A stretch of 64,000 bases of DNA from Nocardioides sp. Root140 (GCF_001426745.1 NZ_LMFI01000001.1:124001-188000); one strand, 5' to 3'; shown: positions 34,692-46,124, counted from the first letter of the stretch. Notes: generated by a model not told the origin, from the letters alone. A program made the numbers and translations.

Positions 34692-35611
34692 AGGCCGTGA
34701 TCGTGCTGCTGCTGGCCCTGGTCGGCTGGGGGCTGGTCGGTGGGGGAGTGACCGCGCCGTCGTACGCCGCGCCGGCCGAGCCCGACGTGACTGTGGAGCC
34801 GGGCACCGGCTTCACCCGCGCCCAGGTCGACGAGATCCGTGCGCTGGTGGCCGACGCGAAGATCCGCACCCGGGTGCTCATCCTCAACGACCTGCCGAAG
34901 TCGGCCAAGGGGTCGCCCGACCTCCATGCATCGAACCTTGAGCTGGCCCGCTTCAAGAAGGACGACGAGCGGGTGGGCATGACCCTGGTCTTCACGCCCG
35001 ACACGATTCCCGAGTACGGCGCCTACGACTCGTCGCTCGACAAAGACGTGATCTACGCGCTCAGCGTCGTCGAGAAGGACCTCGACGGCACTCCCCAGGA
35101 GAAGTTCGTCGAACTCGTGGAGATGACCACCACCCGCACGGGCGCGCAGCGCATGGACGAGGAGATGGCCAAGATCTGGGAGGAGCCCGAGCTCTCGTCG
35201 CAGGACACCGGTGGCTCGAAGGAGCCGGCCAGCACGAAGGTCCTGGTGCTGCGCTGGGTCTTCGTCGCCGTGGTGGCCGTGCTGGTGCTGCTCTTCGTGG
35301 GCTTCCGCGGTCGGGCCGTCGCGGGCTGGTGGAAGCGCCGACGCAGGGCGCGCGGCATCGAGGAGGCGGCCGGCGAGGCGCGCGAGAAGACCCTGGCCGA
35401 CCGGGCGAAGGCCGACCTCGCCGCGTTCGGTGCCGCGATCGACGCGGAGAGCATGGACCAGCACGACGCCCTGCCGTTGTGGAACCTCGCCCTCGACGAC
35501 TACGACAAGGCGTCGCGGTTGTACGACGCCCGCACCGGCGCTGCCGATGATCGCAAGGTGATCGAGATCTGTGCCCGTGGCCGCGACCGACTGGCCAAGG
35601 CGCAACGCTGA
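34688..35611 (+). CDS. TPM-like membrane protein with cytoplasmic helical tail, unknown function (gene 3 of 3)
   Basis: 307 aa. Signal peptide ~1-27 (ending APSYA), extracytoplasmic domain ~28-180 with GTGFTRAQVDEIRALVADA and TRVLILNDLP, membrane segment ~184-205 (VLRWVFVAVVAVLVLLFVGF), and a charged cytoplasmic tail rich in Ala, Arg and Glu likely to form a coiled coil. The order signal-domain-segment-tail is like gene 1. Function unknown. Confidence 0.72.
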   Translation: MKAVIVLLLALVGWGLVGGGVTAPSYAAPAEPDVTVEPGTGFTRAQVDEIRALVADAKIRTRVLILNDLPKSAKGSPDLHASNLELARFKKDDERVGMTLVFTPDTIPEYGAYDSSLDKDVIYALSVVEKDLDGTPQEKFVELVEMTTTRTGAQRMDEEMAKIWEEPELSSQDTGGSKEPASTKVLVLRWVFVAVVAVLVLLFVGFRGRAVAGWWKRRRRARGIEEAAGEAREKTLADRAKADLAAFGAAIDAESMDQHDALPLWNLALDDYDKASRLYDARTGAADDRKVIEICARGRDRLAKAQR

Positions 35612-35651
35612 CGGCTTGGGGCTTGGCCGGTCGCGCTGGCAGACTGCGCGG

Positions 35652-36674
35652 GTGACTGATCTGGCTGCTTTCATCACCGCGCTGCCCAAGGCGGAACTGC
35701 ACGTGCACCACGTCGGGTCGGCCTCGCCGCGCATCGTCGCCGAGCTGGCCGAGCGCCACCCCGGCACGGTGCCGAGCGACCCGGCGGCGTTGCGGGAGTT
35801 CTTCGCGTTCCGCGACTTCGCGCACTTCATCGACGTCTACCTCGCGGTGGTCGACCTGATCCGCACGCCGGAGGACGTCGAGCTGCTGACCTACGAGATC
35901 GCCCGCGAGATGTCGACGGGGCAGAACGTGAAGTACGCCGAGCTGACGTGCACGCCCTACACCTCGGTGGTCCGCGGCATCCCGATCGAGGCCTACACCG
36001 AGGCGATCGAGGAGGCGCGGCGCAAGGCCGAGCGCGACTTCGGGCTGGTGCTGCGCTGGATCTATGACATTCCGGGGGAGAGCGGCATCCCCGCCGCCGA
36101 CGCGACCTTGTCCTACGCGCTGGAGCACCGCACCGACTCGCTGGTCGGCTTCGGCCTCGGCGGACCCGAGATCGGTGTGCCACGCCCGCAGTTCAAGCCG
36201 CACTTCGACGCCGCCCGGGCCGCCGGGCTGCACAGCGTGCCGCATGCCGGCGAGACCACCGGGCCCGAGACGGTCTGGGACGCCGTGCGGGTGCTCGGCG
36301 CCGAGCGGATCGGCCACGGCACGACGTCGGCGCAGGACCCCGAGCTGCTGGCCCACCTGGCTGCCGAGGGGATTCCCCTCGAGGTGTGCCCGTCGTCCAA
36401 CATCGCCACCCGGGCCGTGGAGTCGCTCGACCAGCACCCGATCACGAAGTTCCGCGACGCCGGGGTGACGATCACGATCAACTCCGACGACCCGCCCATG
36501 TTCGGCACGACGCTGAACCGGGAGTACGAGATCGCCGCCGACCTGCTCGACCTCGACCAGGCCGGCGTGGCCTCGTTGGCGCGGGCTGCCGTCGACGCGT
36601 CGTACGCCCCGAGCATCGTGAAGGCCGAGCTCTCCGCGGAGATCGACCGGCACGCCGCCGCGCTGAGGGGCTGA
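35652..36674 (+). CDS. add: Adenosine deaminase (or aminodeoxyfutalosine deaminase)
   Basis: 340 aa. Amidohydrolase-fold deaminase: metal ligands HVHH near the N-terminus ([17 protein letters not shown]), [22 protein letters not shown], and [12 protein letters not shown] with the metal-binding aspartate. The HHVGSAS form differs from the usual HLDGS of classical adenosine deaminases and occurs in an actinobacterial branch that includes aminodeoxyfutalosine deaminases; either substrate is possible. GTG 35652 is chosen from the family N-terminus ([16 protein letters not shown]). Confidence 0.85.
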   Translation: MTDLAAFITALPKAELHVHHVGSASPRIVAELAERHPGTVPSDPAALREFFAFRDFAHFIDVYLAVVDLIRTPEDVELLTYEIAREMSTGQNVKYAELTCTPYTSVVRGIPIEAYTEAIEEARRKAERDFGLVLRWIYDIPGESGIPAADATLSYALEHRTDSLVGFGLGGPEIGVPRPQFKPHFDAARAAGLHSVPHAGETTGPETVWDAVRVLGAERIGHGTTSAQDPELLAHLAAEGIPLEVCPSSNIATRAVESLDQHPITKFRDAGVTITINSDDPPMFGTTLNREYEIAADLLDLDQAGVASLARAAVDASYAPSIVKAELSAEIDRHAAALRG

Positions 36675-36678
36675 CGCC

Positions 36679-37890
36679 ATGGCGCCGGTGCCGAACCCGC
36701 TCGAGGCCCTGTCGCGCGAGCAGTTGCAGCAACGGACCAGCCTCAAGTGGAACAGCCACCCTGCGGACGTGCTCCCGCTGTGGGTGGCGGAGATGGACGT
36801 GTCGCTCGCGGAGCCGGTGGCGCAAGCGCTGCACCGGGCGGTCGACCTGGGTGACACCGGCTACCCGTTCGGCGACGGACTCGCACGGGCCCTCGCGGAG
36901 TTCGCCGCGAAGCGCTGGGGCTGGTCGGACTTCCCGGTCGACCGTACGGCGATCGTGCCCGACGTGATGCTGGGCATCGTCGAGGTGCTGCGACTGGTCA
37001 CCGAACCGGGCGACCCGGTGATCGTCAACGCGCCGGTCTATGCGCCGTTCTACGCGTTCCTCACCCATGCCGACCGCCAGGTCGTCGAGTCACCGTTGAC
37101 CGAGGCAGGGCGGGTCGACCTCGACGCGCTCGTGGAGGTGTTCCGCCAGGTGCGGACCACGAGTCCACGGGCGGCGTACCTGATCAGCAACCCGCACAAC
37201 CCCACTGGTGCGGTGCACACGCGTGCCGAGCTCGAGGCGATCGCGGTCCTCGCCCGGCAGCACGGCGTGCGCGTGATCGTCGACGAGATCCACGCCCCGT
37301 TGATCCTGGCCGGCGCGGAGTTCACGCCGTACCTCACCGTGGCGGGGTCGGAGGACGCGTTCTCCCTGATGTCGGCCTCGAAGGGCTGGAACCTGGCCGG
37401 CCTCAAGGCTGCCCTGGTCATCGCCGGGAGCGAGGCCGTCGACGACCTGGCCCGGATGCCTGAGGAGGTCAGCCACGGCCCCAGCCACCTCGGCATCATT
37501 GCTCACGCGGCGGCCTTCCGGCACGGCGGTGACTGGCTCGACGCGCTCCTGGTCGGCCTCGACGAGAACCGCACACTGCTCGGCGACCTGTTGACCGAGC
37601 ACCTGCCGCAGGTCGGGTTCCTGCGACCCGAGGGCACCTATCTGGCCTGGGTCGACTGCCGTCCGCTCGGCCTGGACGCGCCGGACTCCGAAGACAACGC
37701 CGAGGGCGACCTGGCGGTGGTCTCCGACCTGGCCGGCCCGGCCCGCCATTTCCTCGACCACGCCCGCGTCGCGCTGAGCTCCGGGCACGTGTTCGGTGCC
37801 GGAGGGCGTGGGCACGTGCGGATCAACTTCGCCACGTCCCGCGCGATCCTCACCGAGGCGGTCACCCGGATGGCCCGGTCGATCGGCTGA
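36679..37890 (+). CDS. PatB/MalY-type PLP-dependent aminotransferase / cystathionine beta-lyase
   Basis: 403 aa class I/II aminotransferase fold. [17 protein letters not shown] is the MalY/PatB signature start; PLP-binding [17 protein letters not shown] holds the lysine, and NPHNPTGAV and [10 protein letters not shown] are also diagnostic. These enzymes usually act as C-S beta-lyases on cystathionine or cysteine conjugates. It lies four bases behind the deaminase gene and is probably cotranscribed. Confidence 0.9.
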   Translation: MAPVPNPLEALSREQLQQRTSLKWNSHPADVLPLWVAEMDVSLAEPVAQALHRAVDLGDTGYPFGDGLARALAEFAAKRWGWSDFPVDRTAIVPDVMLGIVEVLRLVTEPGDPVIVNAPVYAPFYAFLTHADRQVVESPLTEAGRVDLDALVEVFRQVRTTSPRAAYLISNPHNPTGAVHTRAELEAIAVLARQHGVRVIVDEIHAPLILAGAEFTPYLTVAGSEDAFSLMSASKGWNLAGLKAALVIAGSEAVDDLARMPEEVSHGPSHLGIIAHAAAFRHGGDWLDALLVGLDENRTLLGDLLTEHLPQVGFLRPEGTYLAWVDCRPLGLDAPDSEDNAEGDLAVVSDLAGPARHFLDHARVALSSGHVFGAGGRGHVRINFATSRAILTEAVTRMARSIG

Positions 37891-37911
37891 TCTGTCGGGC
37901 AGGTCAGAAAG

Positions 37912-37985
37912 CGCCCCCGGCAGGATTCGAACCTGCGACCTAATCATTAGAAGTGACTTGCTCTATCCAGCTGAGCTACGGGGGC
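37912..37985 (-). tRNA. tRNA-Arg (anticodon TCT)
   Basis: 74 nt. Acceptor GCCCCCG pairs with CGGGGGC; anticodon arm AGTCA-CTTCTAA-TGATT reads TCT; discriminator G73. CCA is not encoded, unlike the other three tRNAs in the window. Confidence 0.95.
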
Positions 37986-38061
37986 ATGCGGACCGGAGGC
38001 AGCCCCCGATCCGCGCGGCAAAGTATGCCGCATCCAGGGGAAGCCGCCCGACCCCTGGCCG

Positions 38062-38823
38062 TCAGTTGAGGTCGACGCTGAGCGCCTTGCCCGCCTGGAC
38101 CAGCAGCGGCACGGCGCGATCGACCAGTTCCGGCGACATCCGCTGGGCCGGGCCCGAGACGGACAGGGCCAGACGGGTGGGTACGTCGGGCACCGAGACG
38201 GCGACGCAGCGCACGCCGATCTCCTGCTCGCCCTCGTCCATGGCGTAGCCGTTCTTCGCGGCCAGCGCGAGCTGCTTGGCGAACTCGTCGGGGTCGGTGA
38301 TCGTGTTGTCCGTGTGCTGCGGCATGCCGGTACGCCGCAAGAGGTCGCGCACCTGGGTGTCGGGGAAGTCGGCCAGGATCGCCTTGCCTACCGCGGTGCA
38401 GTGGGGCAGCACGCGGCGCCCGACCTCGGTGAACATCCGCATGGAGTGCCGGGAGGGGACCTGGGCGACGTACACGATCTGGTCGCCGTCGAGCATCGCG
38501 AGGTTGGCCGACTCACCAAGCTCGTCGACGAGTGCCGCGAGGTGGGGGCGGGCCCAGGTGCTCAGCATGTTGGAGGAGCTCTCACCGAGCCGGATCAGGC
38601 GCGGGCCGAGGACGTACTGCCGGGAGGGCTCCTGGCGCAGGTAGCCGAGGTCGACCAGCGTGCGCACCAGTCGGTGGATCGTCGGCAACGGCAGGCCCGA
38701 CGCCGTCGCCAGCTGGGACAGGCCCATCATCCCGCCCGCGTCGGCCATCATCTCGAGCAACCCGAAGGCCCGCTCGATCGACTGCACGCCCCCGGCGCGG
38801 ACCTTCGGCTCTTTCTCTGCCAC
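38062..38823 (-). CDS. IclR-family transcriptional regulator (IclR-1)
   Basis: 253 aa. Winged helix (SIERAFGLLEMMADAGG, LSQLATASGLPLPTIHRLVRTL) and a C-terminal ligand domain with LPHCTAVGKAILA and GVRCVAVSVPD. It stands divergent from malic enzyme and malate synthase, and a TTCC-N7-GGAA site lies 24 bp before its GTG start. It is a close paralogue of the regulator at 51830-52585 (both carry SMRMFTEVGRRVLPHC). It probably senses glyoxylate or an allantoin-pathway intermediate; this is inference. Confidence 0.93.
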   Translation of the reverse strand: MAEKEPKVRAGGVQSIERAFGLLEMMADAGGMMGLSQLATASGLPLPTIHRLVRTLVDLGYLRQEPSRQYVLGPRLIRLGESSSNMLSTWARPHLAALVDELGESANLAMLDGDQIVYVAQVPSRHSMRMFTEVGRRVLPHCTAVGKAILADFPDTQVRDLLRRTGMPQHTDNTITDPDEFAKQLALAAKNGYAMDEGEQEIGVRCVAVSVPDVPTRLALSVSGPAQRMSPELVDRAVPLLVQAGKALSVDLN

Positions 38824-38846
38824 GTGCTCTGCTCCTCAAATACGAT

Positions 38847-38861
38847 TTCCGGATGGTGGAA
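38847..38861. promoter_or_regulatory. IclR-type operator site upstream of IclR-1
   Basis: TTCC-GGATGGT-GGAA, perfect half-sites, in the promoter region of the minus-strand iclR gene. First of four similar sites (38920, 43387, 45607). Confidence 0.6.
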
Positions 38862-38919
38862 GTGTAGCGGGAAATATGTGGGAAGAGGTGGGTTGAAGTT
38901 CCACTAGGTAGATACTAGT

Positions 38920-38934
38920 ATCCGTAATGCGAAA
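38920..38934. promoter_or_regulatory. IclR-type operator site upstream of malic enzyme
   Basis: ATCC-GTAATGC-GAAA, 26 bp before the TTG start. The centre AATGC is shared with the dctA site. Confidence 0.5.
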
Positions 38935-38960
38935 TACCTACCGCTGAGAGGTCGAGAACG

Positions 38961-40354
38961 TTGGCTACCCCAAGTCCTGGATACGCCGTCACGGTCCGTG
39001 TCGACACTCCGTCCTCCGCGGGGGCCACCGGCCGCCTCGTCGCCGCGGTCGCAGGGGCGGGCGGATCGGTCACCGCGCTCGACGTCGCCGAGTCCCACGC
39101 CGACCGGCTCGTCGTCGACCTGACCTGCGACGCCGTCGACGTCGCACACGTCGACGCCATCACCAAGGCCCTCGCTGCAGTGCCCGACGTCAAGGTGCGC
39201 AAGGTCAGCGACCGCACCTTCCTGATGCACCTCGGCGGCAAGCTCGAGGTCGTCCCCAAGGTTCCGCTCAAGAACCGCGACGACCTCTCGCGCGCCTACA
39301 CGCCGGGCGTCGCGCGGGTCTGCATGGCGATCGCCGAGAACCCGGAGGACCTGCGCCGGCTCACCATCAAGCGCAACACCGTCGCCGTGGTGACCGACGG
39401 CTCGGCCGTGCTCGGCCTCGGCAACATCGGCCCGGGCGCCGCGCTCCCCGTGATGGAGGGCAAGGCGGCGCTGTTCAAGCAGTTCGCCGACGTCGACGCC
39501 TGGCCGGTCTGCCTCGACACCCAGGACACCGAAGAGATCATCATGATCGTCAAGGCGATCGCGGTCTCCTACGGCGGCATCAACCTCGAGGACATCGCCG
39601 CACCCCGGTGCTTCGAGATCGAGCGCCGGCTCCGCGCCGAGCTCGACATCCCCGTCTTCCACGACGACCAGCACGGTACGGCGATCGTCGTACTCGCCGC
39701 GCTCACCAACGCGCTGCGCGTGGTCGGCAAGGATCTCGACAAGGTCCGCATCGTGGTGAGCGGTGTGGGTGCCGCCGGCCACGCGATCATCAGGCTGCTC
39801 CACGCCCAGGGCGCGCGGCACATCGTGGCCTGTGACCGGCGCGGCGCCGTACACAGCGGGCAGGAGGGCCTCGACCCCGACCGCCGCTGGATTGCCGACC
39901 ACACGAACGTCGACGGCTTCACCGGCAGCCTCAAGGCAGCCCTGGCCGACGCCGACGTCTTCGTCGGGGTTTCGGCGCCGAACCTGCTCGACGGGGCCGA
40001 CATCGCCACCATGGCCGACGATGCGATCGTCTTCGCGCTGGCCAACCCCGACCCCGAGGTCGATCCGGTGGCCGCCAACGAGCACGCAGCGATCGTCGCG
40101 ACCGGACGGTCCGACCACCCCAACCAGATCAACAACGTGCTTGCGTTCCCCGGCCTGTTCCGGGGCATGCTGGATGCAGCCGCACGCGAGATCACCGACG
40201 AGGTGATGCTCGCCGCGGCGGGCGCCATCGCCGACTGCGTGCATCCCGACGAACTGAACGCGAGCTACATCGTTCCGTCCGTGTTCGACCCCGCCGTCGC
40301 CCCCGCCGTCGCGGCGGGCGTGCAGGCGGCAGCCCAGGAAGTGGAGAGCCTTAA

Positions 40355-40358
<4 letters not shown>
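38961..40358 (+). CDS. Malic enzyme (NAD-dependent type) with N-terminal ACT domain
   Basis: 465 aa. Residues ~1-85 form an ACT domain ([20 protein letters not shown]), then the malic enzyme core: [54 protein letters not shown] and [16 protein letters not shown], and the Rossmann [16 protein letters not shown]. Converts malate to pyruvate and CO2. The start is TTG 38961 (LATPSPGY), preceded by GAGAGG. It heads the operon with malate synthase, so malate made from glyoxylate would flow to pyruvate. Confidence 0.92.
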
Positions 40359-41970
<1,612 letters not shown>

Positions 41971-41974
<4 letters not shown>

Positions 41975-43227
41975 GCGCCTTCGACGACCTGGCCGACGAC
42001 CTCGACCAGAGGCTGGCCGCGGCTGACGCCGAGCTGCTCGCCTGCTTCCCCGGCGACCGCGGCACCCGTCAGCCGGTGCACACCGTCTACGTGCCGGGCG
42101 ACCGGTACGACGCCGGCACCGTCACCCAGTGGGGCGAGGAGGCCAAGACCGTCCTTGCCCAGCACGGCCGCTCCGTCATGGAGCTGGCCGAGGCGCTCGA
42201 GCTGCGGCCCAGCCTGGCCGTCGAGGTCTATGACCGGGTCCGCGCCAAGCTCGACCGCGAGCCGATCGAAGACCTCCGGATCGACTTCGAGGACGGCTAC
42301 GGCAACCGCCCCGACGAGCAGGAGGACGCCGCCGTCATCGCCGCGGCCCGGGCCCTCGCGGTGACCGTCAAGGCCGGCGCCGCCTCGCCGTACCACGGCC
42401 TGCGGATCAAGTCGTTCGAGGCGCCGACGCGTCGCCGCGGCCTGCGCACGCTCGACCTCTTCGTCGGCGAGCTGGCCGGCGCCGACGCGATCACCGACGG
42501 CTTCGTGATCACGCTGCCCAAGGTGACGTCAGTCGACCAGGTGTCGGCGATGGTGGCCGCCCTCGACGCGATCGAGTCCGCCCACGGCGTACCCGCCGGG
42601 TCGCTGCGCTTCGAGATCCAGGTCGAGACCCCGCAGGCGATCCTCGGACCGGACGGCTCCGCCCTCGTGGCGAAGATGATCCACGCCGGTGGACGCCGGG
42701 TGACCGGGCTGCACTACGGCACCTACGACTACTCCGCCTCGCTTGGTGTGGCCGCGGCGTACCAGAGCATGGAGCACCCGGTCGCCGACCACGCCAAGGA
42801 CGTCATGCAGGTCGCGGCCGCCGGGACCGGTGTCTTCGTCTCCGACGGCTCGACCAACCAGCTGCCCGTGGGGGACCGCGACGCCGTACGCGCGGCCTGG
42901 CGTCTCCACGTCCGGCTGGTACGCCGCTCGCTGACCCGCGGCATCTACCAGGGGTGGGACCTGCACCCGGCCCAGCTGCCGAGCCGTTTCGTGGCCACCT
43001 ACGCGTTCTATCGCGAGGGCCTGGTCGCTGCCTCCGACCGGCTCCGCGCCTACGTGCACGGGGGCGACTCGGGCTACCTCGACGAGCCGGCGACCGCTGC
43101 TGCCCTGGCCGCCTTCGTGCTGCGCGGGCTCGAGTGCGGAGCCGTCGGGGCTACCGAGATCGACAAGCTGATCGGCGTCGACCTCGAGGGCCTCGCGCGC
43201 CTCGCCAGGAGGTCCGTGCCGGCCTGA
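41971..43227 (+). CDS. HpcH/HpaI aldolase/citrate lyase-like protein (DUF6986 type)
   Basis: 418 aa TIM-barrel protein. LRIDFEDGYGNRPDEQEDA and RFEIQVETPQAILG contain the acidic metal and CoA-lyase-like positions of the CitE/HpaI superfamily; HYGTYDYSASLGVAAAYQ follows. In actinobacteria this family commonly follows malate synthase. Its substrate is not established to my knowledge; a lyase step linked to glyoxylate or ureidoglycolate-type compounds is an inference. GTGA overlap with malate synthase. Confidence 0.8.
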
Positions 43228-43257
43228 TCCGGCCCGCTCCTGTACGACGCCCTGCAC

Positions 43258-43299
43258 AACGCCCGCTCTTCCGGACCTCGTTCCGGCAGGGCGGGCGTT
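43258..43299 (+). terminator. Terminator of the malic enzyme-malate synthase operon
   Basis: AACGCCCGC at 43258-43266 pairs with GCGGGCGTT at 43291-43299; inside is a second stem CCGGA/TCCGG. It ends in GTTCTG. Confidence 0.7.
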
Positions 43300-43335
43300 C
43301 TGCGTGTCCGGATCGCGATAAGAGGCCGCGAACCC

Positions 43336-43365
43336 TTGACACGTCCGTGTGAGCGGGGACACACT
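43336..43365 (+). promoter_or_regulatory. Probable promoter of dctA
   Basis: A consensus -35 TTGACA (43336-43341) with CACACT as -10 after 18 bases. The start codon is 55 bp downstream, so this mRNA has a leader, unlike many neighbours. The IclR-type site at 43387 lies downstream of the promoter, where a repressor could act as roadblock. Confidence 0.45.
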
Positions 43366-43386
43366 TTTCTACACACGGAAAGTTAG

Positions 43387-43401
43387 TTCCACAATGCGGA
43401 A
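43387..43401. promoter_or_regulatory. IclR-type operator site upstream of dctA
   Basis: TTCC-ACAATGC-GGAA, perfect half-sites, 19 bp before the dctA ATG. Confidence 0.6.
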
Positions 43402-43419
43402 TTCAATGAAGGGCTCGCA

Positions 43420-44832
43420 ATGTCATCCGTCGCCACCTCGGAAACCACCAAGGCCAAGCGCAAGCCGCTCTACACGTCGCTGTTCCTCCAGGTGGGTGTC
43501 GCGATCGTCGCGGGCATCTCGGTCGGACACTTCTTCCCGGACTTCGGCTCCGACCTGCGCCCGTTGGGTGACGGGTTCATCAAGCTGATCAAGATGATCA
43601 TCGCGCCGCTGATCTTCTGCGTGGTCGTCACCGGCATCGCCCACGTGGGCGACGTGAAGTCCGTCGGCCGGATCGGCCTCAAGGCGCTGATCTACTTCGA
43701 GCTGGTGACGACCTTCGCGCTGGTCTTCGGCCTCGTCATCGCCAACGTGCTCAAGCCCGGGCAGGGCTTCAACATCGACCCGGACACCCTGGCCGGCGGC
43801 GAGCAGGCGCTCGCCGAGAAGACCGCAGGCGGCGAGCTGCCGCACACCGTCGACTTCCTGATGGGCATCATCCCGGAGAGCGTCCTGGGCGCCTTCGCCG
43901 ACAATCAGCTGCTTGCCGTGCTCTTCTTCTCGGTGTTGTTCGGCATCGGCCTGGCCCAGGTCAACGACACCGGCAAGGGCTCGGCGATCCTCGAGCTGAT
44001 CGACCAGTTCAGCCACGTGCTGTTCACGCTCGTCGGCTACATCATGAAGGTCGCCCCGATCGGAGCGTTCGGTGCGATGGCGTTCATCATCGGCCAGTAC
44101 GGCATCGAGTCGCTCGCCTCGTTCGGCAAGCTGATCGGAGCCTGCTACCTGGCCGCGGTGCTCTTCGCCCTGGTGCTCGCCGCGATCGCCAAGCTGTACG
44201 TCGGTCTCAACCTGTTCAAGTTCATCAAGTACGCCCGTGAGGAGTTCGCCCTCGCGCTCGGCACCGCCTCCACCGAGGCCGTGCTGCCGCGGATCATGAG
44301 CAAGCTGCAGAACGCCGGCAACTCGCCCGCCTCCACCGGCCTGGTCGTGCCGACCGGCTACTCGTTCAACCTCGACGGCGCCACGATCTACCTCTCCATC
44401 TGCTCGATCTTCCTGGCCCAGGCGGTCGGAGTGGACATGTCCCTGATGGATCAGCTCGCCATGGTCGGCGTACTCATGCTGACCTCGAAGGGCATGGCCG
44501 GCGTCCCCGGATCCTCGTTCCTGGCGCTCTCGGCGACGGCCACCGCGATCGGTGCCTATCCCGTCGCCGCGGTGGCGGTGCTGCTGGGCGCCGACCGGAT
44601 CATGGACTCGATGCGGGTCTTCGTGAACCTGCTCGGCAACTGCGTCGCCACCTTCGTGGTCTCCAAGTGGGAGGGCCAGCTCGACGTCGAGCGGATGCAC
44701 GCGGTGCTGAACGGCGAGATCGTGGTCACCGACGACGTGCCAGAGCCGGAGGAGCTCCACGTTCCCGGGCATCACGTCGACCACCCGGAGCACCACCCGG
44801 TTGCAGCCGCGGCGCTCCCGATCCGCGAGTAG
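43420..44832 (+). CDS. dctA: C4-dicarboxylate:cation symporter DctA
   Basis: 470 aa of the DAACS/glutamate transporter-like family. Signature regions: FIKLIKMIIAPLIFCVVVTG (in part), ALGTASTEAVLPRIM with the first hairpin, TGYSFNLDGATIYLS with the sodium-binding NxDGxxxY, and ASKGMAGVPGSSF-like TSKGMAGVPGSSF. Takes up malate, succinate and fumarate. The C-terminal tail is His-rich (PGHHVDHPEHHP). The IclR-type site in front connects it to the malate genes. Confidence 0.95.
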   Translation: MSSVATSETTKAKRKPLYTSLFLQVGVAIVAGISVGHFFPDFGSDLRPLGDGFIKLIKMIIAPLIFCVVVTGIAHVGDVKSVGRIGLKALIYFELVTTFALVFGLVIANVLKPGQGFNIDPDTLAGGEQALAEKTAGGELPHTVDFLMGIIPESVLGAFADNQLLAVLFFSVLFGIGLAQVNDTGKGSAILELIDQFSHVLFTLVGYIMKVAPIGAFGAMAFIIGQYGIESLASFGKLIGACYLAAVLFALVLAAIAKLYVGLNLFKFIKYAREEFALALGTASTEAVLPRIMSKLQNAGNSPASTGLVVPTGYSFNLDGATIYLSICSIFLAQAVGVDMSLMDQLAMVGVLMLTSKGMAGVPGSSFLALSATATAIGAYPVAAVAVLLGADRIMDSMRVFVNLLGNCVATFVVSKWEGQLDVERMHAVLNGEIVVTDDVPEPEELHVPGHHVDHPEHHPVAAAALPIRE

Positions 44833-44835
44833 CCT
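44830..44835 (+). promoter_or_regulatory. -10 box overlapping the dctA stop codon
   Basis: TAGCCT starts with the dctA stop TAG and lies six bases before ATG 44842; it probably gives a leaderless transcript of the next two genes. Confidence 0.45.
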
Positions 44836-44841
44836 GCTTCC

Positions 44842-45084
44842 ATGCGCCTCGTCGCCGAGTTCACCACCGAGCCCTTCCATGGCGAAGGGAAGCCGCCCAA
44901 GCATGCCGTGGTCGCGCTGAAGGCGGTGGAGGATGCCGGCCTCGAGTGCGAGTTCGGGCCCTTGGGTACGACCGTCAGCGGCGACGCCGACGAGGTGGTG
45001 CAGGCGCTGGCCGACGTGCTCCGCTCGGCACTCTCGCACGGCGCCACCCGGGTCACCCTGCAGGTCGAGCCCGCCGATGGCTGA
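44842..45084 (+). CDS. Thiamine-binding protein (MTH1187/YkoF-like)
   Basis: 80 aa. The pattern LVAEFTTEPFHGEGKPPKHA, AGLECEFGPLGTTVSGDADEV and VTLQVEP fits the small ferredoxin-like thiamine-binding domain (usually EFTIxPxxxG...YxxxPxGTxxEG). The cellular role is unclear. It lies at the border of dctA and the urate cluster and overlaps the next gene by eight bases. Confidence 0.75.
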   Translation: MRLVAEFTTEPFHGEGKPPKHAVVALKAVEDAGLECEFGPLGTTVSGDADEVVQALADVLRSALSHGATRVTLQVEPADG

Positions 45085-45514
45085 GTCCGCGGCGGGCCAC
45101 CCCCTGCTCGAGGCGGTGGCGCCGTTGCTGGCCCGCCTCGACGCCGAGGTGGTCGAGCCGGCGAAGCTGCGCAAGGGCGACGTCCCTCTCGTGTGGGAGG
45201 GGGAGACCGTGGCCGGCGTGCGCCTCGCCAGCGCGGACGCGCCGTCCGGCACCTCGAAAGCTGAGTCGTCGGGGGCGGCTTCGGGCACGGAGTCCGCGGG
45301 CGACCTGGCCGCGTTGATCGACGAGGTGGCCGCGGAGATCGCCGGTGAGCGCGGTCTGCCGCTTGCCGACTTGTCCCGGGCCGACAAGCAACGCGCGGTG
45401 CGCGTGCTCGAGGAGCGGGGCGCGTTCGCCTACCGCCGCTCCGCCGAGACCATCGCGGAGGCGATCGGGGTCAGCCGATTCACCGTCTACAACTACCTGA
45501 ACCGGTCCCGATGA
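45077..45514 (+). CDS. Small HTH protein with a DauR/YheO-type C-terminal helix-turn-helix
   Basis: 145 aa. The C-terminal ~50 residues, LSRADKQRAVRVLEERGAF then AEAIGVSRFTVYNYLNRSR, match the HTH_22 domain of YheO/DauR regulators. The N-terminal ~95 residues lack the PAS-like domain of DauR and include a Ser/Ala/Gly-rich linker. It lies directly in front of uraD and is a candidate local regulator of urate catabolism. Start ATG 45077 overlaps the preceding gene. Confidence 0.75.
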   Translation: MAESAAGHPLLEAVAPLLARLDAEVVEPAKLRKGDVPLVWEGETVAGVRLASADAPSGTSKAESSGAASGTESAGDLAALIDEVAAEIAGERGLPLADLSRADKQRAVRVLEERGAFAYRRSAETIAEAIGVSRFTVYNYLNRSR

Positions 45515-45606
45515 GCGTGAGGCTGAAAGTTCGACCACCAGAAATTTCAACAAACTGTTGACGTAGCGGCCGACGCCGTGCCACGCTCATCGTGACGGAA
45601 AACACA

Positions 45607-45621
45607 TTCCGCATCACGAAA
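45607..45621. promoter_or_regulatory. IclR-type operator site upstream of uraD
   Basis: TTCC-GCATCAC-GAAA, reverse complement TTTC-GTGATGC-GGAA, 11 bp before the uraD GTG. Possible -35 TTGACG at 45558-45563. Confidence 0.5.
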
Positions 45622-45632
45622 GTAGGTGGACG

Positions 45633-46124
45633 GTGAAGCTCGAGGAGCTCAACACCTTGCCTGCGGCCGACGTTCGTCCGCACCTGCTCGCCTGCGCCGA
45701 CGTACCGGCCTGGGCCGACGCGGTGCTCGCCGGCAGGCCGTACGCCGACAGCGACGCGCTCGAGGCCGTGGCCGACCGCGCCGCCCGCGCGTTCACGCCG
45801 GCCGATGTCGACCGCGCACTGGCCGCACACCCGCGCATCGGCGAGCGGGCCAAGGGCGCCGGCACCGAGGCCGCCTGGTCCCGGGCCGAGCAGGCCGCGG
45901 TGTCCCGCGACACCGACACGGAGCGGGCGCTGGCCGACGGGAACCGGGCCTACGAGGACCGCTTCGGCCGGGTCTTCCTGATCTGCGCCACCGGCCTCTC
46001 CGGTGAGGAGATCCTGAAGTCCTTGCGCAGCAGGCTCGAGCACGACGACGCGGCCGAGTTGTCCGTGGTCGCCGACGAGCTGCGCAAGATCGCCCTCCTC
46101 CGTCTGCGAAAGGTCCTCGACTGA
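45633..46124 (+). CDS. uraD: 2-oxo-4-hydroxy-4-carboxy-5-ureidoimidazoline (OHCU) decarboxylase
   Basis: 163 aa. Last step from urate to S-allantoin. Family features: LAAHPRIGERAKG with the catalytic histidine region, WSRAEQAAVS and EDRFGRVFLICATGLSGEEIL with the F-G-x-x-F-x-x-x-x-x-G signature. GTG start with AGGTGG upstream. It overlaps uraH by one base. Confidence 0.95.
   Translation: MKLEELNTLPAADVRPHLLACADVPAWADAVLAGRPYADSDALEAVADRAARAFTPADVDRALAAHPRIGERAKGAGTEAAWSRAEQAAVSRDTDTERALADGNRAYEDRFGRVFLICATGLSGEEILKSLRSRLEHDDAAELSVVADELRKIALLRLRKVLD

Noticed and set aside
36679..37890. Biosynthetic aminotransferase
   Set aside because: The N-terminal [17 protein letters not shown] is the MalY/PatB signature, so a C-S lyase is more likely than a transaminase.
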